From positions 1,246,716 through 1,310,715 of the forward strand of contig DAOSXA010000001.1 in NCBI GenBank assembly GCA_035380245.1: a stretch of DNA of 64,000 bases, in the 5' to 3' direction. Positions within the stretch are counted from its first letter, which is position 1. Every line of letters starts with the position of its first letter. This DNA is from Candidatus Zixiibacteriota bacterium (GTDB lineage Bacteria > Zixibacteria > MSB-5A5 > GN15 > FEB-12). The notes below the pieces were generated by a model. The model was not told the origin of the DNA and ran no database searches. It was given only the letters and a program-made list of their open reading frames with translations. Positions 1 to 7,058 of this stretch are shown here, in pieces. The position numbers were made by a program, and so were the translations under genes.

Positions 1-398
1 CTTTAATGATCCATAACCTTAGCGTAGCCAGCGGCTTGAAAGTCCTAAAATCACGGGATCAATCAAGAAATATCGTGAAAATCCGAAGTATGACTTCGGA
101 TTTGCACGATAATTGAGTAAAATCATAGTGAGGGGTAATGATTTGAAATCAGAGAAGCCCTGACTTTCAATCCGTTCTCGGTTGGTAACATCTGGGAGAG
201 TCTGACTTCCCGGCGGGACTCTGCCAACTGAGCTTTTTTCTAAGATGAATCCCCGTAGTTGCAGCGCCGTGATTACTCGCATAAAAAAGCTCCCCGGGCA
301 GGACGTGAGTAGAACATTTGATACACTGCTCAGCCACTTCAGACGAGCCGTTTAAGCGAAACGTGCTGGATGAGCTATCGGCCAAAGGACAAGCCGAC
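1..398. other. Non-coding left edge of window
   Basis: I see no convincing gene here. The stretch holds one clear inverted repeat (listed separately). At 218-235 the minus strand reads AGCTCAGTTGGCAGAGT, which resembles a tRNA D-arm, but no anticodon arm or T-arm follows, so it is at most a tRNA remnant. Short open frames on the minus strand look like chance frames across that remnant. Confidence 0.5.
74..108. repeat. Inverted repeat / hairpin
   Basis: A perfect 11-bp inverted repeat, AAATCCGAAGT (79-89) and ACTTCGGATTT (93-103), has a 3-nt loop. After one mismatch it extends by CGTG/CACG. It would form a long stem in either transcript. There is no T-run, so it is not a standard terminator. 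Confidence 0.6.
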
Positions 399-820
399 TT
401 ATTCCGGGCAATGGTGGCAGTCTACAGGTGCCGGACCACTCTGGAACATGTATATCACGCAATAGACCAAGTCAGATATATCTATCGAGCAGTTGCCGTC
501 CAGATCAAACTGTGCCTTACAAGGTGGGGGTGGCCTTCACAGAACATGTAGTTAACTATGAATACAACATCAGCAATATCTACGCTCTGATCGTTGTTTG
601 CATCCGCAGGGGTTAGGCAGCATCCCGGTACTGGCATGGCGCTTACCACATTACCAAAATCGCTCTCGTTACCGGCAATATCAAATGCCGTAAGTGTGAT
701 GAAATACTCGGCACTGTCTGTCAGGCCTGAGAGTAACATAGACTCTACATCTCCCACCGTGTAGGGCGATGCCAGGCCCGGTACACCGGCACCCAACCTG
801 CCGAAGTGTTCATCAACGCG
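399..820 (-). pseudogene. Truncated, frameshifted FN3-dockerin protein remnant
   Basis: The minus strand encodes the end of a fibronectin-III-like domain (ITLTAFDIAGNESDFGNVVSA) followed by two dockerin-type calcium-binding repeats. Repeat 1 reads DANNDQSVDIADVVFIVNYMF. Repeat 2 (DLDGNCSIDISDLVYCVIYM) is in another frame, so a one-base slip lies near the C-run at about 525-530. The second repeat ends at a TAA at 399-401. The 5' side is open right up to base 820, where CRISPR array 1 begins, and the first stop lies inside the terminal repeat. The start and most of the gene are therefore missing. It is like the intact dockerin proteins at 20.4 and 21.6 kb. The slip could be a sequencing error, but the loss of the 5' end is real. 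Confidence 0.75.
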
Positions 821-1325
821 GTTTCAATACCAGTTGGTTGATTTGGCCAGTACACCGTGTACGCCAATGCCGTGGCTACTATTCAAGTTTCAATACCAGT
901 TGGTTGATTTGGCCAGTACACCCTTGACTGACTTCCACTTCATCAAAAATGGGTTTCAATACCAGTTGGTTGATTTGGCCAGTACACAACTAACCGCACC
1001 ATTAGCCGTGATCGTTCTGGGTTTCAATACCAGTTGGTTGATTTGGCCAGTACACACAATTCCTCGGCATCGACGACAGCCATAAAGGTTTCAATACCAG
1101 TTGGTTGATTTGGCCAGTACACCCTTTCGTGCAGAAAGGAATGTATGACGCATTGTTTCAATACCAGTTGGTTGATTTGGCCAGTACACTTTATTGGCGG
1201 GGTATATCACGGCGATATAATGTTTCAATACCAGTTGGTTGATTTGGCCAGTACACTCCCAACCAACCACTACGGTCCGATTCCCATTGAGTTTCAATAC
1301 CAGTTGGTTGATTTGGCCAGTACAC
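821..1325 (-). CRISPR. CRISPR array 1: 8 repeats, 7 spacers
   Basis: Eight essentially identical 35-bp repeats start at 821, 887, 953, 1021, 1088, 1155, 1222 and 1291. On the plus strand each begins GTTTCAATACCAGTTGG and ends GGCCAGTACAC. Spacers are 31-34 bp and share no sequence with one another. The minus-strand repeat ends in ATTGAAAC, the canonical 8-nt 5' tag of type III crRNAs, so transcription runs leftward from the leader at higher coordinates, the same way as the cas genes. The spacer at 1257-1290 is the youngest by this orientation. Confidence 0.97.
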
Positions 1326-1553
1326 CGCGGCCTTCGTAAGCTGCTGGAGCTCCATTAATTAGAATGCCGAAATGGCGAACCCCTCCACAGTCAAAACATA
1401 CTCCATCAAAAAGCGCCAGTCAAGCCTTGTAAGTTGTTAATTCACAACAATGGCGAACCCAGGCAGGAGCGACGTCCGGCGTAAACCCCAACCGCACAAC
1501 CAACTTGCACCACAATATGGCCGCTAACCCCGGTTTTTACTCGAGGTTCGCCA
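1326..1553 (-). promoter_or_regulatory. Leader of CRISPR array 1
   Basis: This is the space between cas2 and array 1. ATGGCGAACC occurs at 1372-1381 and 1450-1459, and an inverted copy (GGTTCGCCAT) at 1545-1554 overlaps the cas2 stop codon. ATTAGAA lies at 1358-1364 and TCACAAC at 1442-1448. The same elements recur at the same distances beside array 2. A plausible minus-strand promoter is TTGACT (1418-1423), a 17-nt gap, then TATGTT (1395-1400), which would transcribe array 1. Confidence 0.75.
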
Positions 1554-1829
1554 TCAGGCAATCCAGAAGTCTGGGAGATTCCCGGGACGTGCGTCACCGA
1601 AATACCTCGACTGGGGGCGGCAGCGCCGACACATGCGATACAGGTATAGCCTGTCTCCCTCGCGAAAATCGAATCGTGCTAGCGCGTTCAGTATTGTCCG
1701 AAGCTGGGCCAATGTGATATCAAGCTCATAGAACCCGGGGGCGGGCGGTAAGCAATAGGCATTTAACAGGCTCCGCAGCCTGCGTCGCAACGCGGCAGAC
1801 CGGACCCGGTAGATCACAATCACCGTCAT
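1554..1829 (-). CDS. cas2: Cas2, divergent, lacking the usual Asp
   Basis: This 91-aa protein has the Cas2 ferredoxin-like layout. It starts with a beta strand (VIVIYRV) and a basic helix (RRRLRSLLNAY). GFYELDITLAQLRTIL follows, which matches the Cas2 'VFECDLTPAQ' region, then a strand ending RLYLYRMCRRC. Cas2 dimers bridge two Cas1 dimers in the spacer-integration complex. The metal-binding Asp normally found after the first strand (Y-D-I/V) is Arg8 here, so nuclease activity is unlikely. Integration does not require it in studied systems. The gene overlaps the end of the cas6-RT-cas1 fusion by ATGA, and its stop codon lies within the array 1 leader. Confidence 0.85.
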   Translation of the reverse strand: MTVIVIYRVRSAALRRRLRSLLNAYCLPPAPGFYELDITLAQLRTILNALARFDFREGDRLYLYRMCRRCRPQSRYFGDARPGNLPDFWIA

Positions 1830-4756
1830 AGTCGCAACCTAAAAGCTTGGAACGCGGAGTTACCGCCGTTGATGTGCTCTTTCAGGCTCTCGCAATACCC
1901 GTCCATCACTCGTCTCCAATCAAGCAAGTTGGCGCCCGTATCAACACGCTCGCCTAACTTAGTCTCTAGTTCGGAGAGGTAGTTCCTTCGTGCGGCCGGT
2001 TCCATCAGGCAGGGCAATGATGACTTGAGTGATCGTTTGAATTGATTCGGCCTCACCTGCCGCCGGTTGATCAGACGGATAACCGTCTGATCGACGAGGA
2101 ATCGAAAGGGCTCCATCATGTCCGAAACCAGCGCCGGGTGCCCTTTGCGACGCATGTGAAGGAAGCCGATGTAAGGGGAGAGGCCTGCTTTCTCGACGAG
2201 AGAATGGACGTTTCCGCGCAGGACCGTATAGCCGAGACTCAGGAGAACGTTCACGGGGTCGCGCGGGGGACGACGATTGCGGCCAGGGAAGTCAAAGGTC
2301 GAGTCGATCATGTTGGCAAACACTCCGAAATAGACGGCGGATGCCCGCCCCTCCAGCCCGCGTAGCGTATCAATGCTGCGGACGCCAGCCGCAAGTTCGG
2401 CGATCCGCCCCAGGTCTTCCCAGGCGCCCTGCAACGCGGGATTCTTGCTTTTGTGCCGGCGCAGGACCTCGCGCAAGTTGCCGATCTTGGCGGCGATCAA
2501 CTCGCGGGCGACCTCGACGCAAAACTCCGGCTCCAAAGAACGCGACAGTTGTTTCTCCCATACGTCGGTCGGATCAACCTGCTCCGAGGCTAGTCGGCCA
2601 AGATAGTCGCCCGAATACGACATGTATATCACCGGGACGCCCCGGCTAAGACAGTGGTTGACGAGGCCCGGCGACAACCCCGCCGAGCTGGTCACCATAA
2701 TTTGTCCGATCTGCGCCAATGGCACGTTCAAGAGTTCAGCCCCACGACAGGATACGGTCACAACTCCAGCCCGACACCAGGCTCGTGCGCCCGGCGTGTC
2801 GAGCCACAGGGTACGATAGAGAGGTGCACCTTTTTTGACAAGCAACTCCGGGAAGTGCTCGATTTTCATCGGCGGGCCGGTCTTGAGATGATATCCCAGC
2901 TTCTCCAACTCCCGGATAACTTCGGCGTCGTCGACGGACAGGTTGTCCGGCTCCTGTTTCTGTGGCTGTTCCATCATGATCGAGTTCAGGAACAGGAACC
3001 CTAGATAGTCAAATCCTTCCCGAAAGCTGGTCAGCCGAGTTTTCTTGTCGGACACCAGCAGTCCGATGTCCATGAGAATGACGCGGGCTTCGGCCAGCGC
3101 CTCGGATCTCTCCCGACCGGTGCGACAGAGAATTATGAAGTCATCGGCATAGCGGACAATGCGGTAACCGGCGCGTTCCATACGTTCATCGAATTCGTCG
3201 AGGTAAATATTGGAGAGGATGGGGGAGAGAACCATCCCCTGAGGAAGTCCCCGATCGCGCTCCAGGGTGAGTCTGGCGAATCTTACGGGAGCCTTAACCC
3301 AGCCGTCGATCAGCTCTATCAGGCGCGGGTCATCGACGATCCTGCGGAGTTTGTACATGAGCAGATCGTGGTCGACCGAGTCGAAGAAGTGGGAGATATC
3401 CGCATCGACCACATATTCGTAGCCTTCCGAACGGAGCCGGTCGATCATCCGCGCGGCGTCGTAGCGCGACCGGCCGAGGCGGAAGGCGTACGATGACTGT
3501 TCCAGCGTCCGCGCCACGATCGGGCGAAGCACGTGCAGGACGGCCCGCTGAACGATCCGGTCTTCAAGGCCGGGAACGGCCAGAAAACGAAAGCCACCCG
3601 CAGCTTTGGGCAGAACAACTCCGTGCAGCGCGGCCGGACGATAGGTTCCCTCGTGCAAGCTGTCGGAGAGTTCGATCAGGTCCGGGACAAGGGGATCGTC
3701 CTCGTGACGATCGTCGGCCAGAACTTTCTCCTGTGCCGCCTGAAGGTTCTCGGCCTCGATCACCTGGTCGAAGAGGGAGACCGCGGAGTCTGATGCATTG
3801 TCCGACTCCGGGACATGCAGGTCGTATTGTCCGAGCCCCTGCGGGGTCCCTTTGCAGACGCCGATGAGCGATCCGAGCACGAGCCAGGGACCGATAGTCG
3901 ACAGGTCCCCCTCGAGAGTCACCGTTCCGACCAGGCCGCGAGTCGGCTCACGGACTTTGCCGCCGGTGCGATCGCGGTTTGAGTTAATGCCCCAGGATAA
4001 ATCGTGGGTGTGGTCGGTAACCCGGATAGTATCGGTGTCAACCTCGGCCGCGAAACAGCCGTTGTCGCCGTAGCACTCGCTCAGCCGATTGAGACGAAGA
4101 GTAAGGTTGGACATGAAGGCCGCCAGATCGAAGTAACGATATTCCCGCCGGCGGTCGTTCGCGAGGCGGCGCAGCCAGAGCGGTGACTTTAGGTCGAGAT
4201 CAATGCGGGAGGGATTGCCGAGTTCCGACCATCGTGCCCGGGCGAACGGCCAGCCCAGCGAGCGGGGCTCGCCGCCCGAAAAACGGCCCGACTCGTAAAG
4301 GATCGCTCCGGAGTGCGGGCAACGGCAGAGGCTCAGATCATAATTGCCGTTGAAGCGCCCGCCGACGCGGCGGTGTTCGGTCTGTTGGCCCCACCAGGCG
4401 ATCAGTTCGATCAGCGGTTGCCAGAACCAAGCGGCTGTGCCGAACAGGACCAGCGAAAACGTGAACCCGTCTTTGCCTGCTTCGACGAGACGGTCGAAGT
4501 CGGGCGTGCGGAGGGAGTAGGGGCGGGTATGTTGACCGCTCGACTCGAGCCCGAAGGCCGCTCTCCAGAACGTGTTCTCTTCGGGCGGGATATCCCGGCT
4601 AAACCGATGCCAGTCGGCTTTCAGGGCTTCGGTGAGCAGGCCGCGCAGGGTGGAGCCGGGGTGCGGGGGGAGCTGGACACGATGGTGCGGGATGAGGGTG
4701 AACTCGAGCGTGATGAAGGTCAGCGATGTTTGCTGTTGTGTTGCAGGCTTACTCAT
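1826..4756 (-). CDS. cas6-RT-cas1: Cas6-RT-Cas1 fusion protein
   Basis: This 976-aa protein has three domains. Residues ~10-315 are a Cas6-type RAMP ending in the glycine-rich motif GVCKGTPQGLGQY (299-311); it should process crRNA. Residues ~370-595 are a reverse transcriptase like those of group II introns, with Asp451/Asp453 in DADISHFFD, LPQGMVLSP (504-512) and catalytic YADD (536-539). Residues ~645-976 are Cas1, with Glu802, His867 (GFLH) and Asp879/Glu882 in SDMMEPFR. All three active sites look intact except that no Cas6 catalytic residue can be assigned by eye. Such fusions are known to acquire spacers from RNA in type III systems. It is co-transcribed with cas2 and lies between the two arrays. 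No clear promoter of its own is visible, so read-through from array 2 is possible. Confidence 0.96.
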   Translation of the reverse strand: MSKPATQQQTSLTFITLEFTLIPHHRVQLPPHPGSTLRGLLTEALKADWHRFSRDIPPEENTFWRAAFGLESSGQHTRPYSLRTPDFDRLVEAGKDGFTFSLVLFGTAAWFWQPLIELIAWWGQQTEHRRVGGRFNGNYDLSLCRCPHSGAILYESGRFSGGEPRSLGWPFARARWSELGNPSRIDLDLKSPLWLRRLANDRRREYRYFDLAAFMSNLTLRLNRLSECYGDNGCFAAEVDTDTIRVTDHTHDLSWGINSNRDRTGGKVREPTRGLVGTVTLEGDLSTIGPWLVLGSLIGVCKGTPQGLGQYDLHVPESDNASDSAVSLFDQVIEAENLQAAQEKVLADDRHEDDPLVPDLIELSDSLHEGTYRPAALHGVVLPKAAGGFRFLAVPGLEDRIVQRAVLHVLRPIVARTLEQSSYAFRLGRSRYDAARMIDRLRSEGYEYVVDADISHFFDSVDHDLLMYKLRRIVDDPRLIELIDGWVKAPVRFARLTLERDRGLPQGMVLSPILSNIYLDEFDERMERAGYRIVRYADDFIILCRTGRERSEALAEARVILMDIGLLVSDKKTRLTSFREGFDYLGFLFLNSIMMEQPQKQEPDNLSVDDAEVIRELEKLGYHLKTGPPMKIEHFPELLVKKGAPLYRTLWLDTPGARAWCRAGVVTVSCRGAELLNVPLAQIGQIMVTSSAGLSPGLVNHCLSRGVPVIYMSYSGDYLGRLASEQVDPTDVWEKQLSRSLEPEFCVEVARELIAAKIGNLREVLRRHKSKNPALQGAWEDLGRIAELAAGVRSIDTLRGLEGRASAVYFGVFANMIDSTFDFPGRNRRPPRDPVNVLLSLGYTVLRGNVHSLVEKAGLSPYIGFLHMRRKGHPALVSDMMEPFRFLVDQTVIRLINRRQVRPNQFKRSLKSSLPCLMEPAARRNYLSELETKLGERVDTGANLLDWRRVMDGYCESLKEHINGGNSAFQAFRLRL

Positions 4757-4813
4757 AACGAAGACCTACTGACTCATCTGGTGCAGTTTGCCTTGGCCGA
4801 TAAGCGTAGAAAT

Positions 4814-5596
4814 TGCAACATACCGTGTTTGGTGGCGACAAATAGCACTGAAACGGATGATCAAACCAAGTACCTGAAGCAGTTTCAATACCATGTTTGG
4901 TAGCGATGAATAGCACCTACGTGTTCCCGAAGACACTCTGGCACAACAGTTTCAATACCATGTTTGGTGGCGACAAATAGCACTTCAATGATTGAAGCTA
5001 TGGCACAGACTCCGATTGGTTTCAATACCATGTTTGGTAGCGATGAATAGCACGGAGGCCCAGCGATGACACACACAAAAGGACCGTGGTTTCAATACCA
5101 TGTTTGGTAGCGACAAATAACACGGACAAGGTCAACCTGTCATCGGCGTATAACGGTTTCAATACCATGTTTGGTGGCGACAAATAACACATTTCTGATG
5201 GCCATGTTGGCCGTCTTCTCCAGTTTCAATACCATGTTTGGTGGCGACAAATAACACCGACAACAGGAGGGCACATGACTCACTATGAAAGGGTTTCAAT
5301 ACCATGTTTGGTGGCGACAAATAACACCTTCAGGCTCTGAATATGGCCATAGATTCGCTTCGTTTCAATACCGTGTTTGGTAGCGACAAATAGCACCTTG
5401 AAATCAATCCCACATACATTGAACTCAGTTTCAATACCGTGTTTGGTAGCGACAAATAGCACATCACCCTCACGATCACATGCCGGGATCAAAAGAGTTT
5501 CAATACCGTGTTTGGTAGCGACAAATAGCACTGTATTTAGGCGCGGGTTTTCATCTCAGAAGTTTCAATACCGTGTTTGGTAGCGACAAATAGCAC
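4814..5596 (-). CRISPR. CRISPR array 2: 12 repeats, 11 spacers
   Basis: 35-bp repeats start at 4814 (degenerate in its first 7 bases), 4882, 4949, 5019, 5089, 5156, 5223, 5293, 5362, 5428, 5497 and 5562. Spacers are 30-35 bp. Plus-strand repeats begin GTTTCAATACC and end CAAATAGCAC or a variant. As in array 1, the minus-strand repeat ends ATTGAAAC, so the leader is at the right and the degenerate repeat marks the trailer. Repeat variants form blocks. The four next to the leader share CCGTGTTTGGTAGCGAC. The three at 5156-5327 have ATG, GGTGGC and AATAACAC. Older ones mix GATGAA and GACAAA. Confidence 0.97.
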
Positions 5597-5846
5597 CGCA
5601 GGCGCCATAAACCTCTGTGCTGGTTGTCATTAGAACCCGCTAATGGCGAACCTCAGGAGAACAGGTCCGACGCCTGTCCGAACGACTTCACAATGCGATG
5701 TAAGCCATTGTCTCACAACGATGGCGAACCTAAGCCGGCTCCCCGGTCCCATAAGTCACGTTAATACACAAAATTAGCTCAGTATGACGACAAAGTCAAG
5801 TCATTCCGATTGAGGTTCGCCCGAGCCATGTTCCTTCGTAACGTCC
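5597..5846 (-). promoter_or_regulatory. Leader of CRISPR array 2
   Basis: ATGGCGAACC occurs at 5643-5652 and 5721-5730, and an inverted GGTTCGCC at 5814-5821, 26 bp from the end of the upstream csx3-like gene. ATTAGAA lies at 5629-5635 and TCACAAC at 5713-5719. The first motif lies exactly 46 bp from the last repeat, and the first two are exactly 78 bp apart, as in leader 1. Outside these elements the two leaders differ. I see no strong promoter match here. Confidence 0.75.
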
Positions 5847-6098
5847 TCAATATGGGTTGTGGTCGAATATCAACACATTCTCCGCGTTCGGCGCCTGGTA
5901 AATCAACCGCAGGGCTTTGCCGTGCAGGGCATGGGCCAGTCTCAAATACAGCCAGATAGGTCCCTTGCCGGTGATGGTGACTTCGTTCCCTTCGCCGGCC
6001 TGGTCGAGGACGCGCCGGATATAGTCCTCAAGCTGATCGAGTTTGGCCAGGCCGACATACAACTCCTCGACGTTGATTGTAACGTGCTCTGCTGCCAT
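5847..6098 (-). CDS. Csx3-like candidate ring nuclease
   Basis: This 83-aa protein contains GKGPIWLYLRLAHALHG (44-60), which matches the signature of the Csx3/Crn3 family (G-R-G-P-I-W-L-x, then A-H-x-x-H). Csx3 proteins in type III loci cut cyclic tetra-adenylate and so switch off signalling. The segment after the His usually reads Y-D-P-R-L and carries residues important for catalysis; here it is YQAPNA, so both Asp and Arg are missing. The activity may be lost, changed, or replaced by binding alone. It lies 9 bp after the membrane CARF-like gene and is the last gene before array 2. Family assignment rests on one motif read by eye. Confidence 0.6.
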   Translation of the reverse strand: MAAEHVTINVEELYVGLAKLDQLEDYIRRVLDQAGEGNEVTITGKGPIWLYLRLAHALHGKALRLIYQAPNAENVLIFDHNPY

Positions 6099-6107
6099 TT
6101 TTATCCT

Positions 6108-7058
6108 CTATTCGGGGAATTCTTCGGGTCCGTGGATTTTGGCCGATCCAAGGAAAATGTCGTAGCTGCGCACGTTCCACGGATTCCGGGTGGAGACATA
6201 TTGGGTGTCGATCTCGCGGTTGAACGTGATGGCCGCCGCCACGACGCTGGTGACTTTCTGCCCGCCGGTGAAGTCGACCATGATGTCGTTCTCGCGCAGC
6301 TTTCCCTTGCGACTGGTGATTTTCTCCAGCAGCCAGATAATCCCGAGCGAGAGATCTTCAAACTCCTCGAAGTTGATTCCCTCGGCGTTGGCTGGCCGGT
6401 TGTCGCTTAAGCCTATTCTCGCCCACTTCTTCCCCTGTCTGGCCAGGACTTCGAAGGAGATCTGGCTCAATGTTCCGCCCGGTCCCTGGTATTTGCCAAT
6501 CAGGTTCTTGAACCAGTCTATCTGATTCAACGACTCCGGCGAGCAGATGACCGTGACCGACTCGAGGATGCCGACATGGTAGGCAATCCCCCTGAGCGGC
6601 ATCTCCCATTTCCACAATTTCGACCTACCGCCTGCCTTTTCTATCTTGTCCTTTTCGGCGCTGAGGCGTTCGAGGTCCTTCATCAAGTCTCCGGTCGGCG
6701 AAAAAGTGTCGGGAATGCCGGGGGTAGTCCATTCGCCGGCTTTCTCATGATCCTCGAAGTTCGAGAGAAAGAGAATCAAGTGTCGGCGCTTTTCCGGCTC
6801 ATCACCGCGCACGAAGCGGGTATGCGGGTGGAAGATCTTGTCGCGGCTGTGGTAGATGAGCGCCACAACGGCGACGAGCAGGGCCCAGGCGCCGATCATA
6901 GGCCAGGCACTTTGGGCAACATGTTCGGTAACATGCCCAAGGATGTAACTCTCCGTCGTAGTTGCCGCCCAATGAGCGAAGACAATGGCCAGCACGGCCA
7001 GGAACCACGGAGTCGCTTTCTCGAATGAATAACGGAATTTAGTGTGTTTCTTGGTCAC
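6108..7058 (-). CDS. Membrane-anchored CARF-like effector candidate
   Basis: This 316-aa protein has two hydrophobic helices near the N-terminus (about 15-33 and 51-69) with a short loop between, then a basic segment and a soluble domain from ~90. The soluble domain starts with a strand (RRHLILFLSNF). Later comes DIMVDFTGGQKVTSVVAAA (258-276), the strand-turn-helix with G-G-x-K typical of CARF domains, which bind cyclic oligoadenylates made by Cas10. No HEPN, PIN or other nuclease motif is visible, so the output is probably at the membrane. Known parallels are Cam1 and Csx23, which pair membrane helices with cyclic-tetra-adenylate sensing. The start overlaps the cmr6 stop by ATGA. I cannot place it in a named family. 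Confidence 0.7.
   Translation of the reverse strand: MTKKHTKFRYSFEKATPWFLAVLAIVFAHWAATTTESYILGHVTEHVAQSAWPMIGAWALLVAVVALIYHSRDKIFHPHTRFVRGDEPEKRRHLILFLSNFEDHEKAGEWTTPGIPDTFSPTGDLMKDLERLSAEKDKIEKAGGRSKLWKWEMPLRGIAYHVGILESVTVICSPESLNQIDWFKNLIGKYQGPGGTLSQISFEVLARQGKKWARIGLSDNRPANAEGINFEEFEDLSLGIIWLLEKITSRKGKLRENDIMVDFTGGQKVTSVVAAAITFNREIDTQYVSTRNPWNVRSYDIFLGSAKIHGPEEFPE

Noticed and set aside
218..235. tRNA gene at the left edge
   Set aside because: Only a D-arm-like stretch is present; no anticodon stem or T-arm with GGTTCGA follows in register.
834..1339. Open frames running through CRISPR array 1 on both strands
   Set aside because: They translate the 35-bp repeat again and again and have no ribosome site; they are array shadow.
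4885..5583. Open frames through CRISPR array 2 (repeated LFVATKHGIET)
   Set aside because: Same reason: the repeated peptide is the repeat unit read in frame.
821..5596. Self-targeting spacers within this window
   Set aside because: I compared the spacers by eye with the rest of the window and saw no match; this is a weak test and a proper search could differ.
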